64,000 nt of DNA from contig CM039120.1 of the NCBI GenBank assembly GCA_022036555.1, positions 27,308,227 through 27,372,226 on the forward strand, read 5' to 3'. The translations under genes and the position numbers were made by a program. The notes under the pieces were generated by a model. It worked only from the letters and a program-made list of their open reading frames with translations, ran no database searches and was not told the origin of the DNA. The stretch is from Microstegium vimineum (Eukaryota; Streptophyta; Magnoliopsida; Poales; Poaceae). Below are positions 43,918 through 53,096 of this stretch, in pieces; position 1 is the first letter of the stretch; each line of letters opens with the position of its first letter.

Positions 43918-45112
43918 TGTAGGGTTATGGGGTTGCTACACTAGCCGGAAAACAAAAAATTTCTACTCCATAAACCAGGAACTAGTGCTAGTTATAGGTC
44001 ACGGGGTTACCACTAGACACGCAGTTGTAGCGGAAACGACTTGATGTAGTCGTGCGCATCGTAGCAGTGCCGTGCAGTTGCGAGGTCGTCCGTCTCAATG
44101 TCTCCTTCTCGCGGTTCGTCCTTGTGCTCCAGATGCAGCACCTCCGAGGAACCCCACACGTGCAGGAGGAAGCGTCATGCCTCCAGACTGCTAGGTCCGC
44201 GAGGAGTACTAGGCGCGAGCGTGGGGAGGGCGACGACGGCTGCAAAAAGGCGTGGATCAATCTCGCCCCACGCACACTCCTTGCTTATATAGGCGTCCTA
44301 ACGAGCTCCCACGTTGGATGCCCATTAGTAACCCTAAACCTAGTCTAATTCGGGTCTTCGAATTAGGCTTCCAACCCCTTAAGCGTGCGACCCTATGGGC
44401 TCATGCACACATAGACATGGCCCAAATACTCTTACTCGGCCAATAGTTGACAACGGTCTCTAGCAAGGCATGTCAACTCCTATGCATACGCTACGATCAT
44501 ATCAGACGAACCACCATAATACAATATACATGTTATTCCTTTGTCTCATGATATTTGGTTCAACTCGTGGATTAACACTTAACCCAAGCACGGCTATGCA
44601 TTTCATGATCTAATCATTTGAGTGATCCATATCTCTCTCATATGGGGAGTGACAAATTCCATCTTGATTGACTATGTCTCACAGCATGTTTCCCGACAAA
44701 CCCGAAAGCTACCTTTATAACTACCCAGTCATGGAGTAGCGTTTGGTAGTCCCTAAGTAGGTCGTTTCACATCTTGAGTACATACGACAATCTCAGGTCT
44801 ATGGACATAACGTATACGTATCGAGACAATCTCAGGTTGGGTCTGTCCAGCCCCATGTCATACATGTGCCCACATTATTAGTTTGACATCTCTATGTCCA
44901 TGACTTGTGAAACATAGTCATCAACTAATAATGTGCTGATCTTATATTCATGTGCGTTCTTGCACAAACTCCGATCAGGGACAACTTTAGAATAACCATA
45001 CAAGTAAAAGAGTTTCACAAACAATTCACATAATTGCTAATCAATACAAATTGTCTTTAATTGATATTCAAAGAACTCATAACATCTCATGGATACAAGG
45101 AAATACAATCAT
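43918..45112 (-). mobile_element. 5' LTR of the copia element, inverted
   Basis: About 1.2 kb. On the + strand it starts tgtagggttatgggg, the reverse of the 3' LTR end, and runs to ggaaatacaatcat at 45112, which matches 3' LTR bases about 34-47. It carries a TATA-like word (reverse of gcttatataggcg, near 44283) absent from the 3' LTR. The first ~33 bp of the LTR are missing at 45112. Confidence 0.8.
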
Positions 45113-45147
45113 TCATCTTGCTTCGTGCGCATCGTCTCCTCCATGGC
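45110..45147 (-). repeat. Right arm of 38-bp inverted repeat at the copia inversion
   Basis: Lies exactly between the inverted 5' LTR and the + strand integrase and is the reverse complement of 41058-41095 with one mismatch (g for t). It is not part of the canonical copia sequence at this point. Confidence 0.8.
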
Positions 45148-47613
45148 TAGTTTTCCTGAGAGGGCGGCAGACTTGTTGGAACTTGTACATACTGATGTAT
45201 GCAGACCAATGAGTATGACAGTTAGAGGCGGATTAATACTTCATAACCTTCACTGATGATTTTAGTAGATATGGATATGTCTACTTAATGAAACATAAGT
45301 CTGAAACATTTGAAAAGTTCAAAGAATTTCAGAATGAAGTAGAGAATCAACGTGGCAAGAAAATTAAAGCCTTGCGATCTGATCGTGGAGGCGAATATTT
45401 GAGCCATGAGTTTAGCAATCATCTAAAGAGTTGTGGAATTGTTCCACAGCTTACGCCACCTAGAACGCCTCAGAGAAACGGCGTGTCTGAGCGACGTAAT
45501 CGTAAATTGTTGGACATGGTTCAGTCTATGATGAGTCAGTCAGACCTACCACTCTCGTTTTGGGGATATGCTCTAGAAACAGCCATTGAATAGGGTACCG
45601 TCTAAGTCCGTAGTTAAGACACCACATGAGATGTGGACTGGTAAGAGTCCCAGTTTGTCTTTTCTAAAGATTTGGGGTTGTGAAGTTTATGTCAAACGAC
45701 TCATGTCAGATAAACTAACACCCAAGTCGGAAAAATGGTTTTTCGTGGGATATCCAAAAGAAACTTTAGGGTATTACTTCTATAACTAATTAGAGGGCAA
45801 AGTGCTTGTTGCTCGGAAGGGTGTCTTCTTAGAGAAAGAGTTTCTCCATAAAGAGAAGAGTGGACAAAATGTGTATCTTGAAGAAGTTCAAGATGAGCCA
45901 GTAAGGGATAACTCTACGAGTGATGCTAATGTAGCAGAACAAGTTAAGATACCTATGGCAAGAGAAACACCACCACAACCACGAAGGTCAGTGAGAATCC
46001 GTGAAGCACGTGGGGAAGTGTTATTGTTAGACGATGACGAACTTGCGACATACGCGGAAGCAATGATGGACCCAGATTACGAGTCATGGTAAAGTGCCAT
46101 GAGATCCGAGATAGATTCCATGGGAGACAATCAAGTTTGGAACTTGGTTGACCCGCCTGATGGGGTTAAACCTATTGAGTGCAGATGGATCTATAAAAAG
46201 GAAAATGATATGGATGGAAATGTTCACGTCTATAAAGCTTGACTTGTTGCAAAGGGTTTTCGACAAGTTAAAGGAGTTGACTATGATGAGACATTCTCGC
46301 CGGTAGCGATGCTTAAATTTATCCGGATCATTCTAGCAATTGCTGCTTATTTTGATTATGAGATTTGGGAGATGGATGTTATAACAACCTTTCTAAATGG
46401 AAATTTGGAAGAGGACGTGTATATGATACAGCCCGAAGGCTTTGCTGATCCTAAAAATGCTAGAAAAATATACAAGCTACAGAAATCCATTTATGGGTTG
46501 AAGCAAACATCTCGGAGTTGAAACATTCGTTTTGATGAAGTGATCAAAGGGTTTGGCTTTCGTCAGAATGAAGAAGAACCTTGTGTTTACAAGAAGGAAA
46601 GTGAGAGCGATGTTGTATTTCTAATCTTGTATGTAGATGGCATACTATTGATTGGGAATGACATTCCTATGTTGCAATCCGTAAAGACTTCACTGAATAA
46701 TAGTTTTTCTATGAAGGATTTAGGAGAAGCAACTTACATTTTGGGCATCAAAATCTATAGAGATAGATCAAAGAGGCTTATAGGACTAAGCCAAGATATG
46801 TACATTGACAAGGTGTTGAAACGGTTCAACATGGAACAATCCAAGAGAGGGTTCTTACCTATGTCACATGGTATGCGTTTTAGCGAGAAGCAGTGTCCTT
46901 CGACAGCTAATGAGCAAAAGCGCATAAGTAAGGTTCCATATGCTTCGGCCGTTGGTTCCATTATGTACACCATGATATGTACTCGCACTGATGTCTCATA
47001 TGCTCTAAGTGTTGCGAGCAGGTACCAAACTAATCCAGGTGAGAGTCACTGGACGCTTGTTAAAAACATCCTTAAGTACTTGAGAATGACTAAAGATGTG
47101 TTTCTAATCTATAGAGGTGAGGAGGAGCTCGTTGTAAATGGTTACACCGATGCCAGCTTCCAAACTGACGTGGATGATTCACAATCTCAATCAGGTTTTG
47201 TGTTCACAATAAATGGTGGTGTTGTAAGTTGGAAGAGTTCCAAGCAAGAGACAGTGACTGATTCTACAACAGAAGCCGAGTACATTGCAGCTTCAGCCGC
47301 TACAAAGTCAGGTGTTTGGATGAGGAGGTTTCTCATCGAGCTTGGTGTGGTTCCAAATGCGTCTCGCCCGTTGAATCTACATTGTGACAACAATGGGGTG
47401 ATAGCGCAGACTAAGGAGCCTAGGAATCACCAAAAGAGCAAACATGTACTGTGGAAGTTTCATCTCATTCGAGAGTTCGTCGGTAGAGATGAGATTATTA
47501 TGTGCAAGATACATGCAGATTTGAATGCTGCAGATCCTTTGACAAAGGCTCTTCCACAGCCTAAGCATGAGGCGCACGTGAAAGCTATGGGTATTAGATA
47601 TCTTCGAGATTAG
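45148..47613 (+). pseudogene. Copia integrase, reverse transcriptase and RNase H
   Basis: Integrase: first Asp in LVHTDVC, second in LRSDRGGEYLS, Glu in GVSERRNRKLLD; then WTGKSPSLSFLKIWGCEVYVKR. RT: NQVWNLVDPPDG, LVAKGFRQVKGVDYDETFSPV, MDVITTFLNGNLEEDVYMIQPEGF, SIYGLKQ. The catalytic box reads LYVDGILLIGND where YVDD is required. RNase H: NGYTDASFQTD, TEAEYIAAS, and ends MGIRYLRD. Frame breaks: stops around 45256, a frame change near 45590 (a few bases lost), then one frame to 47613 with stops at about 45787, 46090, 46240 and 46519. The 357-codon end (46540-47613) is open. Inactive. Confidence 0.9.
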
Positions 47614-47622
47614 CTCTAGTGC

Positions 47623-47632
47623 AAGTGGGAGA
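47623..47632 (+). other. Polypurine tract of the copia element
   Basis: aagtgggaga, directly before the 3' LTR start (TGTTGGGAG). Confidence 0.8.
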
Positions 47633-47633
47633 T

Positions 47634-48511
47634 TGTTGGGAGTATGCCCTAGAGGTAATCATAGAGATGATTGTATTTCCTTGTATCCATGACATGTTAT
47701 GAGTTCTTTGAATATCCATTAAAGACAACTTGTATAGATTAGCAATTATGTGAATTGTTTGTGAAACTCTTTTACTTGTATGGTTATTCTAAAGTTTTCC
47801 CTGATCGGAGTTCGTGCAAAAACGCACATGAATATTAGATCAGCACATTATTAGTTGATGTCTATGTTTCACAAGTCATGGACATAGAGATGTCAAACTA
47901 ATAATGTGGACACATGTATGACATGGGGCTGGATAGACCCAACCTGAGATTGTCTCTATACACATCGTATACGTTATGTCTTTAGACCTGAGATTGTCGT
48001 ATGTACTCAAGATGTGAAACGACCTACTTAGGGACTACCAAACGCTACTCCGTGACTGGGTAGTTATAAAGGTAGCTTTCGGGTTTGTCGGGAAACATGC
48101 TGTGAGACATAGTAAATCAAGATGAAATTTGTCACTCTCTATATGAGAGAGATATCACTGGATCACTCAAATGATTAGATCATGAAATAGATGGCCGTGC
48201 TTGGGTTAAGTCCGGAGGTATGACGCTTCCTCCCTGCACGTGTAGGATTCCTCGGAAGTGCTGGATTTGGAGTACAAGGACGAACCGCGAGAAGGAGACG
48301 TTGAGACGGACGAACCGCGAGAAGGAGACATTGAGACGGACGACCTCGCAACTGCACGACACTGCTGCGACGCGCACGACTATATCAAGTCGCTTCCGCT
48401 ACACCTGCGCGTCTAGTGGTAACCCCGTGATCTATAACTAGCACTAGTTCCTGGTTTATGAGGTAGAAAATTTTTATTTTTCGGCTAGCGTAGCAACCCC
48501 ATAACCCTACA
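47634..48511 (+). mobile_element. 3' LTR of the copia element, internally deleted
   Basis: TGTTGGGAGTATGCCC... to ...ataaccctaca, 878 bp. Against the 5' LTR it lacks about 350 bp between gcttgggttaag and tccggaggtatgacg, including the TATA region, and contains a 30-bp tandem duplication (cgaaccgcgagaaggaga, twice from about 48281). Five bp outside are cattg. Confidence 0.85.
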
Positions 48512-48599
48512 CATTGTTCGCGTGTTGCGTGGCTCCGTGAGGGGATCGCAACACCAAGTTTTCCATCGCAGAGCAGCATGGAGGGCGAGGAAAAATAAG

Positions 48600-50212
48600 T
48601 TTCATAGAATTAAGTAATGAGTAATGACCGAGGGGATTGGTGCACAGAAAATGTAGGTACGACGAATATTTCGAATAATTATTTTTTAAATATATATACT
48701 AGGGATCCGGAATCTGACCTGGGTCCTTTGATAAACTTGTTTAATGCTGTCATTTCAGATGATATGATTTCTATGCTTTGTGCTAATGTTTTGGAGGAGC
48801 AGATTAGTGATGCTTTATTCCAGGCTAGTCTGCTGAAGGCGCCAGTCCGGACGGATGATTTCCCAGCGCGTTTTTTCCAGCCTACTAAAGGAAGACATTT
48901 TTTGACTCAAGCTAAAGGAAGACCGAGTGTTGTACAAAAATTCTTTGCAGATGGCCGGATGCCAACAGGGGTTGAATGATAACCATTGTGCTTATTATTC
49001 CAAATGTTTAGCTAATGCCAACATAGAGTGATCTCCGAATGTTTAGCTAACAGGCTATGCCCTATGCTGGATGATATTATTTCTAATGAACAAAGTGCTT
49101 TTATTCTGGGTCGACTTGTTACAGACAATACGATAACTGTTTCTGAGTGTATACATGCTATTTAGAAGGATGACACGGACAGTAAGTTCTGTGCCTACAA
49201 GCTGAGCTTAACCAATGCGTACGGTCGGGTGGATTGGAATTATTTAGAACAAGTTCTTTTCAAGCTGGGCTTTTGTCGAAAATAGGTGCGGTGGGTCAAG
49301 GAGTGTGTCTCTACTGTTCGTTTCAACCGCGGGTTCCTTAACTCACCAGTCCAACTTATCAGGTATGGTGCAATGTTTTTTTCTCACAACAAAACAACAA
49401 GAAACATTTAAAACCGGTAGTATCAGCCATATAAACCATCAACCGAACAGGCTGCTTTTGGACACTTTCCATCCTACTCGAGGTTCACCCCAATGTGATC
49501 CAATTTTGCCTTAATGGTTTGTCAAGAATTATCCAGGATAGCATATCCAAGCAGGAGATTCATGGCTTGAGAGTCTGCAGGAATGTGCCTCAAGGTTTGT
49601 CAAGAATTGTCCAGGATAGCATACCCAGGCACGAGATTCAGGGTTTGAGAGTATGCAGGAATGTGCCTGAAATTTCACATTTGCTTTTTGTGAATGATAG
49701 TCTGTTATTTTTTCGGGCACGAGAAGATCAAGCACGGGCCGTGAGAGAGCTCTTGGCACGTTTTGCTCGGCCTCTAGGCAATCAATTAATTTTGAAAAAT
49801 GTGTAATTTTATTCGGTGAAAATTTGAAGGAGGGTGTGATTCAAAGAATCAAGCGGCAATCGTTTGTCCAGGGGATCACCTTTGAAGCCAAATACCTGAG
49901 GCTACCGACACCAGAGGGAAGCATTCATGCAGGCAGGTTTCAGAACCTAACAGATCAGCTGAAGAAGAGATGCAATGACTGGGATGAGCAATGTTTGTCT
50001 ACAATAGACAAAGATGTGTTTATCAAATATGTTGCGCAAGCCATTTCGGTGTTTGCCTCCCGGCAACGCGCCATTATTCATTGGGAAAAGGTGCATACAA
50101 AGGTTCTCGTGGAATGAATTAATGAGGTATATGCAACACACTCATTGGATTGCCCGGGACAAATTTACAAGACCAAAAGGCAAGGGAGGACTGGGCTTCC
50201 GTGACGGTTAGG
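48600..50212 (+). pseudogene. Non-LTR retrotransposon (LINE, L1-type) ORF2 fragment
   Basis: An open piece at 48617-48979 reads DRGDWCTENVGTTN, DPESDLGPLINLF, EEQISDALFQASLLKAP, the start of the L1-type RT domain. RT continues with stops (RVISECLANRLCPMLDDIISNEQSAFILGRLVTDN at about 49025; KLSLTNAYGRVDWNYLEQVLFKLGF at about 49200; PTRGSPQCDPI at about 49472). A ~115-bp foreign stretch at about 49355-49470 interrupts it, and a 78-bp in-frame tandem duplication follows (GLSRIIQDSI... twice). The catalytic box is FVNDSLLFF in place of YADD. The tail (KGGLGFRDG, 50212) resembles the conserved end of plant LINE ORF2. No endonuclease part is present, so it is 5' truncated. Confidence 0.85.
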
Positions 50213-50665
50213 ATACTGCTAAATTGGGGAAAAATGCCGGCCTACACGCATGACGTTCAAGCCCGGCGGCACCATCTCGGTAGTAGAGGAGTTCAGGAAG
50301 AAGAGGAATAGGATTTTAATCTAAAGAGACGAGAACGTGTGCTAAAAACGCGGCCTCACTCTGGCCACGTCACCCCCCTCGTTCCGGCCGTCCGATCGCG
50401 CCCGTGGACGGCTAGGATCTCCCCCGCGTCGTCCGTATTTTTTCACAAAAGCCCTCCAGTTTAGTTAAAATCAACTCGCGGTCCAGCTAGTCTTTTATGA
50501 ACAGTATAGGCGTTCTGTTTTCTTCCGTCTAGGCCCTTGAATTGTGGAAATCATTCAGCCGAAGAAGAAGAAATTCAGATTTCGTGATTTTTTTACCGTT
50601 AGCCGCCCGCCTGCCGCTTTTACACACACCACCGTCACCCTCTAGCCAGAATCGGACGCCGCCCA
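50213..50665. other. GC-rich gene-upstream-like region
   Basis: No TE signature recognised. It contains gcggccactcgg-type GC-rich words and a run of gaagaagaag before a pyrimidine-rich stretch (50600-50660) that could be the 5' leader of the ORF at 50666. Confidence 0.35.
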
Positions 50666-50794
50666 ATGGCCTCTCTCGCTTCCAAATCCTCTTTCTCCTT
50701 CCTCTCGCCCGGTTCTGCCGCTATGGCCTCACCCGCCTTCCCCTTCTCTCCCTCCCTCTCCCTATCCAGACACAGATTGAGTGACTTTGCTTAG
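50666..50794 (+). pseudogene. Transit-peptide-like first exon, cut by a MULE-like element
   Basis: ATG 50666 gives MASLASKSSFSFLSPGSAAM, continuing ASPAFPFSPSLSLSRHRL. It is Ser/Ala-rich, without acidic residues and with few basic ones: the composition of a chloroplast transit peptide. A stop at 50792 arises within the TIR of the element that starts at about 50769, so the natural exon was probably longer. No downstream exon could be recognised with confidence, so the mature protein is unknown. It could also be a chance ORF in GC-rich DNA. Confidence 0.4.
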
Positions 50795-51035
50795 TAAAGT
50801 CACAATGTAACTTTCCATCCATCTCCCACCTCCATTTAAGATCTGACATGTCTCAAGCAATCAGCCTGTGTCCGTGCGAGGAAGCCCCGATGGTGGCATG
50901 TGTGTCGGTGTGTGTCCGTGCCAGGAGAGTCGGACATGACGCACGGACTTAATAGAGCTGCTTCGATTTTCTCAGCTTTTTTTCTTTCTTTTTAATTTTT
51001 ATTATCCGTGTAGCTTCATATAGGAATTAAATTGG

Positions 51036-51360
51036 GGCCCGTTTGGTTTGGTTTCCTTGACTAAACTTTAGCCCTTATCAAATCGAATATTTGATACTAA
51101 TTTATAATATTAAATAAAGTCTAATTACAAAACTCATCACACATATTGAATCTAATTTATAAGATGAATCTATTAAATTTAATTAATCTATTTTTTGATA
51201 ATGTGATGCTACAGTAAACATGAGCTAATGATGAATTAATTAGAAAATAGTTACATATTCTACAATTAGTTTTATAACTATCTTATATTTAATCATCAGA
51301 TTTTAGTATCCGAATGTCCAATGAGACACGGACTAAACTTTAGCCCCTGGATACAACAAT
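51036..51360. mobile_element. Grass-type MITE remnant
   Basis: Starts gggcccgtttggtttgg, with taaactttagcccttatc, atcgaatatttgatactaat, ctaattacaaaactcatc and agatgaatctattaa, words of a very common grass MITE, and ends near gactaaactttagcccctgg. The right terminus is degraded. Confidence 0.55.
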
Positions 51361-51521
51361 GTTTAAGGCTCCATATACTATGGTTTCCAATAGATTTACT
51401 CGTTTATAAAGTTTCGATAAATTTGTCGAACATATCTGTCCAAGACTAATAATTTTGCTCCATTCAATAATTTGGTTCATTTATTTACAATGACAATAGC
51501 TAACATTTTCGCTGGGTATAT

Positions 51522-51960
51522 GAAAGGTTCTAAGTGATGGCTAGAGGGGGGTGAATAGCCTAAATCGAAAACTAAAAATAAACTCAACAACAAGTTAGAT
51601 ACCAATGAGGCGAAGCTTGACTTACACTAGCCTACTAGGGGATGTGTCATCTTCCGACGCGCCGGATAGCGTCCAACGCCCCCTTTTTTCTTCTCTGATT
51701 CTTCCACTTTTGCTCCAAAGTTGTCAAGCACTAAGTACCTCTTTAGTGAACACTTCTTGTCATGTTTTACTTGTAAATTATCAGGGAGTATGTCACTAGG
51801 TCCTAAATGCACATGCAATATAGATAACACCTAGTGGCACTTGACAAACTGCAATCATTTTTAAATTTTCCCTCTTAATAGTACGGTTGTCTAACCTAAA
51901 TGTGATCACACCCACTTGGTGTCTTGACCACCAAAACAAAAGCCCTAACAAATACCTTTA
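51522..51960 (-). mobile_element. Antisense LTR-like fragment
   Basis: Begins tgaaaggttctaag and tggctagaggggggtgaa, the same terminal motif as the fragment at 31468, then diverges. Probably a copia LTR end, inserted in the MULE-like element. The limits are uncertain, and the low-GC sequence to about 52210 is unassigned. Confidence 0.4.
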
Positions 51961-52650
51961 CCTTGAATAGCTTAGGGTCTTTTCATTTTCCTTCTTCTCC
52001 AAGTGTGAGCTCTTGCAATCATTTTTGTTTCCTTGCTTGCTCCATCACTTATGATCATCTTCTATATATGTACTAGGTCGACTTAAGCACTTAGAGCTTA
52101 GTTAATACCTTAAGTTTCATCAATTATCCAAAACACTAGAGATCTCTCAGTATAGTCACTAGAAAAAAACATATTTACTATCACCAAACTTCACTAAATT
52201 AAAAAAAACTACATAATTCACTCACCTTAATATTTTTTTATCCAGAACTTTTTTAAAATCAAATGATGATAAAAAATCTGATCGGTCGGACATGTCAATG
52301 ACTATAACAACAAATTTTACTATGTACAAGTCTGGGGAGGGAGGAGCAACGGCGACGCATGGACTGGGCAGAGAGGGAGCGGCGTGGAGAGCGGGAGCCG
52401 TGTCGCCTGGGGAAAAGCGTGGAGAGAGGGAGCCGTGTAGCGTGGGGAAAATATCGCATGTACATAGGAAATGTGTAAAAAATATACTCTCCAGAGACCG
52501 GACACGCACACGCACACGCAGGTGACTACTACAGTAAAATTTACTACGTGTATGTACGGACAGAATGCAGCCATGACTTTGTCAAAAAAAAAAATTGTTG
52601 AGTATGTGAAAATATCAATTAGTTTATCAAAAATCTGTATTTTGACAACA

Positions 52651-52888
52651 TATCACATGCAACCCAGCTTCGTGTGCAACCTATACAACCATCAATTAAA
52701 GCCACAAGATCTAGATCCAACGTCTGAGGTTTTTTTCACTTAAACCCTCCCATGTGGATACACATGGGTTAGATTTAAACCCACAGGTGGAGGGGTTTGA
52801 GTGAAAAAAACCTCAGACGTTGGATCTAGATCTTGTGGTCTTAATTGGTGGTTTATAGGTTGCATACGAAGCTGGGTTGCATATGATA
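52651..52888. repeat. Long near-perfect inverted repeat (hairpin)
   Basis: Arms 52651-52750 and 52790-52888 pair over ~100 bp with about six mismatches and one 1-bp gap; words include gcaacccagcttcgt and agatctagatccaacgtctg. The loop is about 40 bp (gtggatacacatgggtt...). It could be a foldback-type MITE. Confidence 0.85.
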
Positions 52889-53096
52889 CCTATATTTTTC
52901 CATGTATTGTTGCTTCCTGTGCTGAGCGAGATATGTGTAAATGGTGTGGTTAAGAGAATAATACAGTACATTGAAACTAGCCAAGTCTGAACTCGTTAGG
53001 CTTATTGCTTGAGAGACGTTGGATCTTAAATGGAGGTGGAAGAGGGATGGAAAGTTACATTGTAACTTTACGGAGTAAAGTCACAAAATCTGTGTC

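Larger units (their letters stand above)
41097..48511. mobile_element. Copia element with inverted 5' half
   Basis: LTR, PBS, gag and protease (45112 down to 41135) are on the minus strand; integrase, RT, RNase H, polypurine tract and 3' LTR (45148-48511) on the + strand. Each half stops where the other should continue: gag-pre-integrase ends GLLTSFD at 41137, and the + half begins FPERAADLLELVHTDVC at about 45154, with about 20 residues of the usual linker missing. The two LTRs are the same family, so this is one element rearranged by inversion rather than two insertions. The 5' LTR lacks its first ~33 bp at the junction. Confidence 0.78.
50769..53096. mobile_element. MULE-like element with ~95-bp terminal inverted repeats
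   Basis: 50769-50866 and 53003-53096 are inverted copies: gacacagatt, gtgactt, gtaactttccatccc, cacctccatttaagatc and ctctcaagcaat in order. TIRs of about 95 bp and a 2.3-kb length fit a non-autonomous Mutator-like element. No transposase is inside. I found no matching 9-bp target duplication (ccctatcca left, cgtgggagt right). It holds a MITE remnant, an LTR-like fragment and a large hairpin. Confidence 0.65.
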
